64,000 nt of DNA from Delphinus delphis (taxonomy: Eukaryota > Chordata > Mammalia > Artiodactyla > Delphinidae), in contig NC_082683.1 in assembly GCF_949987515.2 (NCBI RefSeq), forward strand, positions 125,016,582-125,080,581, in the 5' to 3' direction. Positions 22,560 through 33,047 of the stretch are shown in pieces (positions within the stretch are counted from its first letter, which is position 1; the number at the start of each line of letters is the position of its first letter). A program made the position numbers and the translations under genes. The notes under the pieces were generated by a model that worked only from the letters and a program-made list of their open reading frames with translations, did not search any database and was not told where the DNA came from.

Positions 22560-24519
22560 TTACTGTGTTTGGGGTCTCTTTTTCACAGGCTGAAGGTTCG
22601 TAGTTTCCTTTGTTTTTGGTGTCTCTCCCCAGTGGCTAAGGTTGATTCAGTAGGTTGTGTAGGCTTCCTGGTGGAGGGGACTAGTTCCTGTGTTCTGGTG
22701 GATGAGGCTGGATCTTGTCTTTCTGGTGGGCAGGTCCACGTCTGGTGGTGTGCTTTGGGGTGTCTGTGGCCTTATTATGATTTTAGGCAGCCTCTGTGGT
22801 AATGGATGGAGTTGTGTTCCTGTCTTGCTAGTTGTTTGGCATAGGCTGTCCAGGAGTGTAGCTTGCTGGTCGTTGAGTGAAGCTGGGTCTTGGTGTTGAG
22901 TTGGAGAGCTCTGGGAGATTTTTGTTGTTTGATATTACGTGGAGCTGGGAGGTCCCTTGTGACCAGTGTCCTGAAGTTGGCTCTCCCACGTCAGAGGCAC
23001 AGCACTGATGCCTGGGCCTGTCATCCGCACAACTCAGAAGAAAAGGGAGAAAAGAAAGAAAGAAGGAAAGAAGAAGATAAAATAGCATACAGTAAAATAA
23101 AATAAAATAAAGTTATTAAAATAAAAAATAGTTATTAAGAAAAAAAATTTTTTTAAGTAAAAAAAAAAAAAAAAACCGGACAGACAGAACCCTAGGACAA
23201 ATGGTAAAAACAAAGCTATACACACAAAATCACACACAGAAGCATACACATACACACTCACAGAAAGAGGAAAAGGGGAAAAAATCATAAATCTTGCTCT
23301 CAAAGTCCACCTCCTCAATTTGGGATGATTCGTTGTATTCATGTATTCCACAGTTGCAGGGTACATCAAGTTGGTTGTGGAGCTTTAATCCGCTGCTTCT
23401 GAGGCTGCTGGGAGAGATTTCCCTGTCTCTTCTTTGTTCTCACAGCTCCCAGGGGCTCAGCTTTGGATTTGGCCCCGCCTCTGTGTGTAGGTCGCTGGAG
23501 GGCGTCTGTTCTTCGCTCAGACAGGACGGGGTTAAAGGAGCAGCTGCTTCGGGGGCTCTGGCTCACTCAGGCCGGGGGGAGGGAGGGGTGCGGATGCAGG
23601 GCAAGCCTGCAGCGGCAGAGGACATAGTGACGTTGCACCAGCCTGAGGCGCGCCGTGCGTTCTCCCGGGGGAGTTGTCCCTGGATCCCAGGACCCTGGCA
23701 GTGGCGGGCTGCACACGCTCCCGGGAGGGGAGGTTTGGATAGTGACCTGTGCTCGCACACAGGCTTGTTGGTGGTGGCAGCAGCGGCCTAGGCGTCTCAT
23801 GCCCGTCTCTGGGGTCTGCGCTTTTAGCCGTGGCTTGCGCCCGTCTCTGGAGCTCCTTTAAGCACCGCTCTTAATCCCCTCTCCTCGTGCACCAGGAAAC
23901 AAAGAGGCAAGAAAAAGTCTCGTCTCTTCGGCAGGTCCAGACTTTTTCCCGGACTCCCTCCCGGCTAGCCTTAGCGCGCTAACCCCCTGCAGGCTGTGTT
24001 CATGCCGCCAACCCCAGTCCTCGCCCGGCGCTCGGACCGAAGCCAGAGCCTGAACTCCAGGCCCCGCCCGCCCCGGTGGGTGAGCAGACAAGCCTCTCGG
24101 ACTGGTGAGTGCCGGTCGGCCCTGATCCTCTGTGCGGAAATCTCTCCGGTTTGCCCTCCGCACCCCTGTTGCTGTGCTCTCCCCCGCAGCTCCGTCTCCG
24201 AAGCTTCCCCCTCCGCCACCCGCAGTCTCCACCCGCGAGGGGGCTTCCTAGTGTGTGGAAACCTTTCCTCCTTCACGGCTCCCTCCCACTGGTGCAGGTC
24301 CTGTCCCTATTCTTTTGTCTCTGTTTATTCTTTTTTCTTTTGCCCTACCCAGGCACGTGGGGAGTTTCTTGCCTTTTGGGAGGTCTGAGGTCTTCTGCCA
24401 GCATTCAGTAGGTGTTCTGTAGGAGTTTTTCCACATGTAGATGTATTTCTGATGTATCTGTGGGGAGGAAGGTGATATCCACGTCTTACTCTTCCACCAT
24501 CTTGAAGCTCCCTTTTCTG
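22560..24519 (-). promoter_or_regulatory. LINE-1 5' UTR/promoter region, CpG-rich (copy A)
   Basis: About 1.9 kb of LINE-1 5' UTR. The outer part (about 23,440-24,260) is GC-rich and keeps many CpG dinucleotides, for example 'gaggcgcgccgtgcgttctc' near 23,646-23,665. An A-rich patch (AAATA units) and a CA/CACA patch sit at 23,086-23,270. A YY1-like site CAAGATGGTGG is found on the minus strand at 24,493-24,503, next to the element start; in human LINE-1, YY1 at the equivalent spot positions initiation. Promoter activity of this copy is inferred, not shown. Confidence 0.75.
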
Positions 24520-24528
24520 ATTTTCAGT

Positions 24529-24890
24529 TTTTTAGATCAAGAGTATGAGTATTTCATTTCGTGCAGCAGGGCAGTGCATATTCGTTGGAGTAGTGGTTAT
24601 GTCTAATTCTCTCCTAATGTCTGAAAGCTACCGTGTTTCAGGATGGGTGAAGATGGTCATGCTTCTCAAATACATTTTGATTACCTTGGTGATTCTCATC
24701 CATATCCTTGTCCCCCACAACCTGGAGTTTCATCAGTTCATCTCCTCTCCAACTGTGCTCTCCGCAAGGGAATCCCTTTGAGAGTCCATCTGTGTATTTC
24801 ACAATACCTTCCTGCTTTCAAAATCTGTGATTTCATCTGTCTAGTGGCCTTCCTCTTCTCAGGGCACTGAGAAGCACATGGTTCTCTGTC
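24529..24890. other. No recognised feature
   Basis: Right flank of LINE-1 copy A. No gene. Frames of 60-78 codons overlap in several phases without a domain. Confidence 0.4.
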
Positions 24891-24894
24891 CATT

Positions 24895-25000
24895 TACTAC
24901 CTTCAGTGAGGGCACCTATGTGCCAGGCCTTGGGGACACAAGTGTGGGTAAGTCAGAACTTTGTCCCCCAAAGAGCTTACAGTCTTGTAGGGCCATGATC
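24895..25000 (-). repeat. L2 LINE 3' end
   Basis: 'gcacctatgtgccaggcctt' followed by 'ggggacacaagtgtgggtaa' and 'agagcttacagtct' is the antisense of the L2 3' terminus. Confidence 0.7.
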
Positions 25001-25119
25001 AAGGGAAGCCCCAGGATACTAAAAGACTGACACCGAAAGCAGAGCATCAGAGGGGAGGTGATACTCAGTACAGTGCAATATGTTCATCTGTGTTTATAAA
25101 CTTCCAACTTCTCTCTATG

Positions 25120-25480
25120 GCTATTTCATAATATCCTAACTCCCCTGTCTGGATTTCTAGGTCCTGCATAATCTGATCCCACCAGACATAACCACCCCAT
25201 CTCTCTCCCTGCCATCACAAATCATCTGCTCCTGTTAGGTAACCTATCCCCCTTGCTTTTCCCTGTACACCCTCTTATTCTTAACCCTGGGTCTTTGCTC
25301 ACATGTTCTGTCTAAATGAACCTTCTACTACCACCTCCACCAATAACACCAGCAACAATTCTCAGACCCATTTCACTCTCTGAGACCAACTCACTTCCTA
25401 ATTCTTTATGAAGCTCCCTCCAACCACACCAAACATTCTAGAACTTTTTCTGAACTCTCACAGTACTTAAGCTATAAGTA
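25120..25480 (+). repeat. L2 LINE fragment
   Basis: The order 'ctggatttctaggtcctgca', 'ctgatcccaccagac', 'ctgggtctttgctcacatgt', 'ctctgagaccaactcacttc' and 'tgaagctccctccaaccaca' matches the 3' half of L2 in sense. It stops just before the mariner MITE. Confidence 0.6.
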
Positions 25481-25513
25481 CAACTTGGATAACATATGTG
25501 AAAGTAATAGTTA

Positions 25514-25592
25514 TTGGGTTGGCCAAAAAGTTCATTCGGGCTTTTCCATAACACCTTATGGAAAACTCGAACGAAATTTTGGGCCAACCCAA
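25514..25592. mobile_element. Mariner-type MITE (palindromic)
   Basis: A 79-bp element with long inverted repeats: the left arm starts ttgggttggccaaaaag and the right arm ends with gggccaacccaa. A TA precedes it at 25,512-25,513, the mariner target. The arms match over about 37 bp with few mismatches. It resembles the short non-autonomous mariner copies common in ruminants and whales. It has no transposase. Confidence 0.85.
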
Positions 25593-25599
25593 CAAAAAT

Positions 25600-26335
25600 T
25601 TGGAAAGCACAATGCAAATGTAAAGAATTGCTGTTATCTTTAACTGGTAGGAGAGCTTTTAATGCCTTCATCAACATTGGCTGTATTTCTTTACGCAAGT
25701 TGGTTCTTTGTCTGTAATATAGGAAAAACCTATGTTGACATTACAGGGCTGTTATAAGGATTAATCAGATATATTGGCATGCATGTAAGCTGTCTGACTT
25801 GTGATGGGCAGCTCTTGATGGAATGATGATAGCAGTAAGGGTGTTGTTTTTTTCTCAGAGAGGATGTGTTTTTCCTCGTTCCTTTTATTGTGCAATAGGC
25901 CAGGATTGATGTGCCTTTGGGGGTGAGAGGAACAAAATTTGTCTTACGAAAGAAAGGTTATCATAAGGATAAAATTAAATATCCTTCAGAGCTCTGCAAC
26001 TTTCATCTCAAAATTCAAAGAAGAATTATAATATTGTAATGGTGATGACTCCCCATTTCCTGTGTCACCCCTGCTTGGCAAGAAGACAGTGGTTTGGCCC
26101 TGACACTCCCTTAGAGACTAAGGGATCATTGTTCTCTAGTGGACAGTGTTTATCAGAATTGAAGGCACTCACCAGCTGAGGGAAGTAGAGATGAAGGAGA
26201 GGGGCAGGGTGGCAGCTGCTCTCTCTGGAAGGTAGTGACTTTCTGACCTTTAGAATTAAAATGTTTTCCAGTGCAGTGCTTAGATGCTGAGCCATCAGCA
26301 CAGAATAGTGTTTGTAAACTGGAGTGATTTCACCT
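25600..26335. other. No recognised feature
   Basis: About 740 bases with no gene. A minus-strand frame at 26,065-26,388 has no domain. No named repeat could be assigned. Confidence 0.4.
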
Positions 26336-26344
26336 ACAATCCCT

Positions 26345-26552
26345 AACCCCCACCCCACCAAGGGGCATTTCACAAGATCTGAAGACATTTTTGGTCATCA
26401 TAACTTGACCAGGACGGGGGTTCTACGGCATCTAATGGGTAGAGGCCAAGGATGCAGGTAAACATCCTGCAGTCCACAAGACAGCACCCCAACTAAAATT
26501 ATCTGGCCCAAAATGTCAGTAGTGTGGAGCTCAAGAAACCCTGCATTGGAAG
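26345..26552 (+). repeat. MER20-like hAT-Charlie DNA transposon
   Basis: Sense order of MER20: 'ctgaagacatttttggtcat', 'gcatctaatgggtagaggcc', 'aggatgcaggtaaacatcct', 'cacaagacagcaccccaact', 'tctggcccaaaatgtcagta' and 'tcaagaaaccctg'. The left end is blurred. This is a non-autonomous fossil with no coding capacity. Confidence 0.8.
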
Positions 26553-27320
26553 CAGTTCTAACCCATAGCTCTGAGTTCCGCTAATCCTGTGCTGAATTAT
26601 CTGAGCCCCAAACCACTTCTTCCTTTGTGTCTTCCCTACACCCAGGGTCCAGAAAGACCAAATTGGCATTAATTAATAGAAATCAATCAGCAAACCTTGA
26701 AGATCCAGAACAAATGTCACTTCCTCTGGGAATTCTCCCCTAGATAGTGTATCCCCTTCTATGCTGGACAGCGTTTGACCACCTTACTTACAACTGGGGG
26801 ATTTTAATACAAGGAGTTGATTTCAGGAGATGGAAGAGCTTAAAAACCAAACAAGTTGATGAAGCAATCCAGAGGTTAACACCAGCAAGAAGCCATTACC
26901 ACCAGAGGACTGGAAAGATGAAGAAAGGAGGTAGTGTTTCTAGAGCCGAGGGGCCGGTAGGAGCTGGAACCTCAGACAGACACAGTCATCCTTGGAATCG
27001 CTGCATGAAGACAGAAGGAGACAGGAAAAAAATACCTCAGTTGCTCCCTTCCTGCTACCTACTAATCTCTCACCAGTGTTTCCCAATGACTGAATCCAGT
27101 GAAAGTCAGCTGGCAAGGGAGCTTGGGAGATACAGCCTCCAAGGGTCAGCCCTTTGTCCAAACAGAGAAAAGCAGAAAAAAGAGGAGGAAAGGGTCTAAG
27201 GTCAAAGAGGACCAAGACCAAAACAGCACCCAGTGCAATTTGGATCCACATCTTCTGTGGCTCTGGCCATATTGTCTCGTAGTATTATTTATAGTATTAT
27301 TCGCTTCCCTTTTCTCTTTT
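26553..27320. other. No recognised feature
   Basis: No gene recognised. The longest frame (26,747-27,199, 150 codons, plus) has no domain, and its product is a low-similarity, basic, lysine-rich sequence. It overlaps frames on the other strand. Part may belong to the LTR-like sequence that follows. Confidence 0.4.
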
Positions 27321-27329
27321 TCTATGGGC

Positions 27330-27578
27330 TGGATTGCAGATGTAATGACAGTGGCTGGAGCAGCCACCTTGGGCCACAAAATGAATGATGTAGTCTGAGG
27401 ATGGCAAAGCAACAAAGCAGAAGAAGCCTGGATTCCTCATCATTGTGGAACTACAATGCTGCCCACCTAGACTTCTATGTGAGAGAGAAATAAACTTTTA
27501 CTATGATTAATCCATTTCCATTATTACTTGGGATCTCTCTGTTATAGAGCCGAAACAAAATCCTAATTAATACAATGC
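27330..27578 (+). repeat. LTR-like fragment, 3' part
   Basis: 'ctggagcagccaccttgggc', 'agaagaagcctggattcctc', 'tgagagagaaataaactttt' and 'ataatcctaattaataca'-like ending is the order of a mammalian LTR of the MaLR/ERVL kind, ending with a poly(A) signal-containing stretch and a degenerate terminus. Naming is tentative. Confidence 0.5.
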
Positions 27579-27845
27579 CCTTTCCTCCTGGATCTTGATA
27601 TCCAAAGCACATTAGAGATTCTCTTTCATTCACTCATTGTCAGTCCAGAAACTAACAAAAGCAGAGACAGCGCCATGGCAATGTCATGTTTTAGGGATGT
27701 TTTTTGGGCATGTAAAATTTTATGTAACGTCTCAAATCAACTTGCTTGAGCAGATATTTATTTTTTTATCCCTATATTCAAAAATAAAATCTCAGTCAGT
27801 AATAAACAGTAGAGAAAGAAGAAGAATACAAAATGACAAATGGAA

Positions 27846-28030
27846 TAGTGTTTCTCAGACTCTTGGATAGCAATGAAATCACCTGGAGAACTTGTTAAAA
27901 CAGATTCCTGGACCCTAGACTCAGAGATTCTGATTTAGTATATTTGGGGTGAGGCTGAGATTTCACATTTCTAACAGGCTCCCAAGTGATGCTGCTAGCC
28001 CAGCAACTACACTTCCAGTAGCATTATTTT
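27846..28030 (+). repeat. MER5A hAT-Charlie DNA transposon
   Basis: Nearly full-length MER5A in sense: 'agtgtttctcagactcttgg', 'atcacctggagaacttgtta', 'agattctgatttagtatatt', 'cacatttctaacaggctccc', 'aagtgatgctgctagcccag'. A non-autonomous fossil without coding capacity. Confidence 0.9.
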
Positions 28031-29400
28031 AGAAGATAATGCCCAAAGAATGGAGACGAGTTGATGAAAACTGTCCATTGTCCTAGACACAATATAAATG
28101 TAGGGCCTTTGAAAATGCCATGAGTGAAACGTGTAAAAAGCTAAGGTTAGCCGTATTCCTGCAGTAGAAAGATCACTAAAGAACCGGTAGGAAAACAGAA
28201 ATTAAGTGGGTGGCTTGGATAAAGGATCTATGTCACTAGACGAAAGGGAGATTCTCGAACCTACAAAGATCCTGAGAGTGCTGGGGGAATGGCTGCCAGT
28301 CTGTGGTCAGCTTATCCACCAGTCCTGTCAGCCAGCTCAGCCACGGAAACAGAGAGGCACTCTTACAGCTTGGCAGTTGCCATGGTCCCTTGTGAGAGGT
28401 GCCAGGGATGGGGTTGGGGTGGAGATTTGGGAGACTTGGGGACACCTTAGACCCCTTTTCAATCCATCACAAATAAGCAGTAGAATATAAGCTAAAAAAA
28501 GAAAAAGTGTTCTCACATTTGAGCAGAGTTTCGATGCAAGTCTCCTAGCCAGCCCTTTTCCAACTACATTACTATCCAGAGTACTTCCTACACAGAAATA
28601 CTGACATTCCACTGCCAAGGAGCGTGGGTTAAAATCTTCTCTCTCCCCAAACCCCAACCCGCGGTAATCTAATCCACTTCTGTGAAGAGTGTGTGAGATT
28701 TCACATAGACAGCCGGGCAGAATAAGTGATCCGGAAATAAATTATTGGCTGTCTAAACATAGACACCAAATTTAGATATTGACAGAGCTTAACATAAAAC
28801 TTCCTTCCTCCTCCTTTCTTTTCCTATTTCTTCTCCTTCCTCCTTTATTTCTCGTTCTCTGCACATCTGCAACTTCTACCCTCCATCCCCACCCCTTTCA
28901 ACAATCAGTGAGCTTTTTAGCAGGATTTAACTTCATCCTGAGCACTTCTCTCTCTTCTGGACTAAACTGGCAGAACTCAGAGATGCATACAGCACCCTCC
29001 TTCCATAACTGAATCTGTACTGGGCCTTTCTCTTAACGTGGTTGGCCTGGAAGGACTGCGTCATCTGTGCCTCAGGGGCCCCTTCACACCATCCCTGGGT
29101 CTGAATGTCCCAATCAGAGGATTCGGACCAGGGACCAGCTTCCTGGCCTGCTTTATCTGTGAGCTGGCCGCCTGAAACATTTCTGCCAGTTCAGAGATTG
29201 AGTCTGCACGGTGCCAAACTTACATATCATGCATAAAGATCATTTCTCCTCAACTGCCCCAGAGTAGGACTTTGTAAAGCGTTTATTAGGAGAGCGTTCA
29301 TGACTTATCTCCACTTCCCCGAAAAACAAAACCCGTCATGGAAAATCTTATCCCTAACTTAGAATTGGGGAATTCTGAGGTCAGGTTTCTGAAATTCCTC
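28031..29400. other. No recognised feature except a polypyrimidine tract
   Basis: About 1.4 kb free of repeats that I can recognise, the longest such stretch in this part of the window. A strong C/T tract lies at about 28,800-28,856. Frames here (28,206-28,490 and 28,337-28,657) lie on opposite strands and show no domain. It may be ordinary single-copy sequence. Confidence 0.45.
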
Positions 29401-29404
29401 TCTT

Positions 29405-29855
29405 TTATTTGGTCATACGATCTATGTGCCAAACACGTTGTCATACTTCTGGGCCCAGAGCTCTGTCTGGTATCATCTGGAGACTTCACTGGAATTGCTT
29501 AGACAGCTATGTCTCTCTCTCTCTTTCTCTCTCTCTCTCTCCCTCCCCTCCCTCCCCCTCAGTCCCATGTCTCTTCTCCACGTGGCCTCTCCACATGGAC
29601 CCTCCAGCAGGAAAGCCAGGCTTCTTACACGACGGCACATGGCTTCCAAAAGTGAGGGTTCCAACAGTGAGGGCTACAAGTCTTCTTAACGTCTAAGCAG
29701 ACATAGAACTGGAGCAGAGTCACTTCCACTTCCTTCTATTTGTTAACAGGAGTCCAGCCCTGATTCAATGTGGGAGAGGACCCCACAAGAGCATCAAGTA
29801 TCGGGACGTGTGGTTCACTGGGGGACCTTCCTTAGAGACTAGCTATCACAGCTGA
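29405..29855. repeat. Old LTR/MaLR-like segment with (TC)n tract
   Basis: Phrases such as 'cttctccacgtggcctctcc', 'acatggcttccaaaagtgag', 'agcagagtcacttcca', 'ccctgattcaatgtgggaga' and 'ggaccccacaagagcatcaa' recur in mammalian genomes as one ancient repeat, probably LTR-derived. A TC-rich microsatellite sits inside at 29,510-29,560. I cannot fix its strand or name. Confidence 0.45.
29510..29562 (+). repeat. (TC)n microsatellite
   Basis: TCTCTC units, imperfect, followed by a CCCTCCCC-rich run. It explains serine/leucine-repeat frames on both strands at this place. Confidence 0.85.
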
Positions 29856-29864
29856 ATATTCCAG

Positions 29865-30185
29865 TATGCCAAAATCTCCTAAACCCTGATGAGGACTACT
29901 AGTGTTCACCAATATCTGTGTTCTCCTTGTTTTCCTTGGGCACGCCAAACTTTCCAGCCTCCTTTGAAATTAGGTGTGGCCGCGTCAATGAGTTTGGTCT
30001 CATAGGATGCGCATGGAAGTGCCAAAGGCCCCACTTCCAGGCCTGGCCTATCCGAGTGCCCCACTAGGTTTAGTATCCATTACTGGCTCTTGCCTGAACC
30101 AGTCTTAACTAGGATGCTTGCAGAATGATAGATTTCTAACTCCAGCATTTCCTCCAGTCAGTGCTCAGACTTACTCTAGGCAAGA
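29865..30185 (+). repeat. LTR-like fragment, 5' part
   Basis: 'gtgttcaccaatatctgtgt', 'ttccagcctcctttgaaatt', 'aggtgtggccgcgtcaatga' and 'cccacttccaggcctggcct' match, in order, the 5' part of the LTR family whose 3' part is seen at 27.33 kb. Tentative MaLR/ERVL class. Confidence 0.5.
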
Positions 30186-30284
30186 GCCCTCTCTTCTCAC
30201 CCATTTATTTATTTGTTTACTTATCTATTGATTATCAGTGACCTTCTTATTGCCGTTAATTATTTTGGTGTTGACATTGTCCCA

Positions 30285-30880
30285 GATTTGGTCAGTGAGA
30301 GCCCCTTCAAGTAGGATCTGTGTCTTTTTTGTGTGTTTTAACTTCCTTATTTTCTAACATAACAAAATATCTCATTTTCTACCTACCCTATCCCAGCCCT
30401 GGGATTTGCCATTTCTCTAAGGAGCCCTGATTCCATTTATTGGGAAGCAGTATTTAGAAACCAAGATGAGCTAATTGCTACAGGTGTTGTTGGGGTGATT
30501 TTGCTTCTAGATCCTTGTTGCAGACAAAGCTAGAAAATATAGGAATGTTTATATATATACATATACAAACATGTACATAAATGTGTATATATTTATGCAT
30601 ACATAAACATAATTTAGAAATAGCGAGTTCACACAGATAATATGAAATACAATTTATCCCCACAGGGTTTGTTCTTGCCTACTCCCATTCCATATATGTA
30701 CCTTCTCCATAATGAGATATCTGGACCCCAACAAAATATATATTTATATATTTACTCATTTGCTTAATCCTAGAATACACCTGAAGTAGCTTCAGAATTT
30801 CTTTGAAATTCTTTAAGGTTCATATGTTTCAGTTTGCTTTCAGTGTTAGGTTCTTTTCCCCCTTCCCATCCCTGCTGATT
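30285..30880. repeat. Old interspersed repeat with TA-rich centre
   Basis: The phrases 'tctctaaggagccctgattc', 'tattgggaagcagtatttag', 'aaaccaagatgagctaattg', then a TATA/ACAT-rich patch (30,548-30,612), 'gagttcacacagataatatg', and 'atcctagaatacacctga' occur in this order in other mammalian genomes as one old repeat, probably LINE-derived. Family and strand are not certain. Confidence 0.4.
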
Positions 30881-30902
30881 TAATTAATGTATATTTTATA
30901 CC

Positions 30903-31249
30903 CAGTTGGCCCCCTGTTATCTTCAGATTCCACATTCGTGGATTCAAACAACCACAGATTAAAAATTCAAAACAACTCCGGAAAGTTCCTAAAAGCAAAA
31001 CTTGAATTTGCCTCATGCTGGAAACTATTAACATAGCATTTACATTGTATTTACAACTATTGATATAGCATTTACATGGTATTAGGTATTACGACGTAAT
31101 CTAGAGATCATTTAAATTATACAGGAGAATGTTCATAGGTTATATGCAAATACTATGCTATTTTGTACAAAGGACTTGAGCATATATGAATTTTGATATC
31201 TGCGGGGTGGTCCTGGAACCAGTCTGCTGTGGATAGCAAGGGACAACTG
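30903..31249 (+). repeat. MER2-like Tigger DNA transposon
   Basis: Almost full-length: it opens 'cagttggccccctgttatct', contains 'ccacagattaaaaattcaaa', 'ttacattgtatttacaacta', 'taatctagagatcatttaaa', 'ggttatatgcaaatactatg', and closes 'ggatagcaagggacaactg'. The two ends form degenerate inverted repeats. A TA follows. It is a non-autonomous pogo-like fossil. Confidence 0.88.
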
Positions 31250-31439
31250 TATATATTTTAAATATGTAGTGCATAAACACGCTTCCAAAAGGCAAATTAA
31301 ACAGAAAGATATTTTTATTCTCTAAGAATAATTTTATGTAACTCCCTTCCATATCCCTTCCACCTCATTTCCCTTCCACCATCCCTTGTAAGTAGCCAAC
31401 TTTATCGTTTTCTGGTTTATTCTTCCCGTTTCTTTTTGT

Positions 31440-31870
31440 AAAAAGAAACTGTATACATATGTTTTTTTTTAAACTTCCTCATCTTTTTTACACAAAGGGT
31501 AACGTACTATATTTATATGCTCTTTTGTACTTTTTTTTCACTTAATACTGTCCCTTGGCAATCACTACTCAATACTTTCATAGAGACTTTTCTTATTTTT
31601 TTTTACAGCCATATAGCATTCTATTATGTGACTGTACCATAATTCACTCAACCAATCTCCTATACTTGGACATTTAGGTAGTTCCAAAATTTTGCAGTAT
31701 AAACAGTGCTGCAATAAATAACCTTTTGCAGATATGTTTTTTTATTGTTAGAAGTATATCTTCAAGGTAGGCCCTAGGATCAAAGGGTAAACACTAACAT
31801 TTACAATGCCTATAGAGTTTGTAACATTTTACATTTTCATCAGCAATGTATGAAAATGCCTGTTTCCCAA
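31440..31870 (-). repeat. Old LINE region (L1M-like), antisense
   Basis: 'ttttcacttaatactgtccc', 'catatagcattctattatgt', 'gactgtaccataattcactc', 'ggacatttaggtagttccaa', 'cagtgctgcaataaataacc' and 'ggccctaggatcaaagggta' match the antisense of an ancient LINE 3' region, the family also seen at 10.6 and 12.7 kb. It is longer here. Confidence 0.55.
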
Positions 31871-32816
31871 CTTCACTAATATAATTTGTCAAGCTTATGA
31901 ACTTTTGCCACTCTCGATGGATAGAAAATAGCATCTCATCTATGCATATTGTATAATTTTTCTCAGAGGGAAAAGACAACTCACAAAAGAAACAGGAAGA
32001 CCACCTAAGTGAACTAGAATTCACAGGAGACGATTATAATGCTCAACTAAAAGAGGTTGATTACCAACCAATGATTCTGGCTGGGGTGTGAATTCTAAAA
32101 CTGCCCATATCCAGAGTCATACTTCTTTGAAAGCTGAGACCTATTCATAATATGCTTTGCCAGTTGGAGATCCTGGCCATTTGCCTTAAATGGGGTTGTT
32201 TCCACAAATACACTCTCAAATTTCTACTGATGTTTTTAATTTAATTCTTTAATAATCTATTTTAGCTTTGTTGACTGATTGATGTGGGAAAAAATTCCAT
32301 ATGCTCGTGCAGGTTGATTTACTACCCAACTGGTTCAATTAATAAGTCGGCCACTTGACTCCATAGAATTCTTTACACATTCCTCCTCTCTGGAAGGACC
32401 ATATTTTGCATAGATAGTTAAGTATCTGATTGTGTTCTGCATCTATTTCCTACCTATATCTGGCTCTACAGTCATAGCTGCTAATATCATTCTATGATGT
32501 ATAAGACTTCACTCTGCCTTTCAAGTCTTCTCTCTCATTTTTCCCACAGAGTTGATACTCTACGTCAGGGGTTTTCAATTGCTTTTATGGTATGAAATTG
32601 TTTCAGATGAAGTTCACTATATATGAAAGATTTGTACAAAGGATAGATCAGAAGATGGTCATTTGTTGCACAAAAGATTTCAAAAGAATATTCCTTTATT
32701 TTGAACCCTCCCTATATGCATTTCTTTGTATAAAGCCGAATGCAAATTGTCAACTAAATAGAACAATGGAGCGTTCATGATGACGAACACAAAAGTTCAA
32801 CACAAAAACTAATGAT
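31871..32816. other. No recognised feature
   Basis: AT-rich stretch with no gene and no named repeat. Confidence 0.4.
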
Positions 32817-33040
32817 GAACACTTTTTTTTTTTTTTTTTTCTGCCGTACGCGGGCCTCTCACTGTTGTGGCCTCTCCCGTTGCAGAGCACAGGCTCCGGA
32901 CGCGCAGGCTCAGCGGCCATGGCTCACGGGCCCACCCGCTCCGCGGCATGCGGGATCTTCCCAGACCGTGGCACGAACCCGTGTCCCCTGCATCGGCAGG
33001 CGGACTCTCAACCACTGCGCCACCAGGGAAGCCCGAACAC
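32817..33040 (-). mobile_element. CHR-type SINE, minus strand
   Basis: The body is 32,823-33,034, read from the plus strand as a T-run, 'ctgccgtacgcgggcctctc', through to 'accagggaagccc'. Only a 6-bp direct duplication (gaacac) abuts it at 32,817-32,822 and 33,035-33,040, short for this family. A longer match, gaacacaaaagtt, is found at 32,785-32,797 and 33,035-33,047, with the left copy 25 bp away from the insertion. Confidence 0.93.
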
Positions 33041-33047
33041 AAAAGTT

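Larger units (their letters stand above)
17200..24528 (-). mobile_element. Near full-length LINE-1 (copy A), minus strand, interrupted by a SINE
   Basis: A cetartiodactyl-type LINE-1 covering 17,209-24,519, about 7.1 kb after subtracting a nested SINE (19,150-19,353) and its duplicated 14 bp. Reading on the minus strand, the order is 5' UTR (24,519 to about 22,550), ORF1 (22,547-21,662), a short spacer, ORF2 (21,604-17,614), 3' UTR and an A-rich tail at the left edge. A short target-site duplication, ttttcagtt, is seen at 17,200-17,208 and 24,520-24,528. Both ORFs are broken by frameshifts and stops, so it is not autonomous. The 5' end (gggagcttcaagatggtgga on the minus strand) is the typical LINE-1 start. 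Confidence 0.95.

Noticed and set aside
23086..23180. AAATA and A-rich repeats suggested a separate microsatellite locus
   Set aside because: Copy B has an equivalent A-rich stretch in the same place of its 5' UTR (55,360-55,565), so it is part of the LINE-1 5' UTR structure.
26747..27199. A 150-codon open frame, plus strand
   Set aside because: No recognisable domain, no splice signals that I could defend, and a minus-strand frame overlaps it. Part may be in an old LTR-like repeat.
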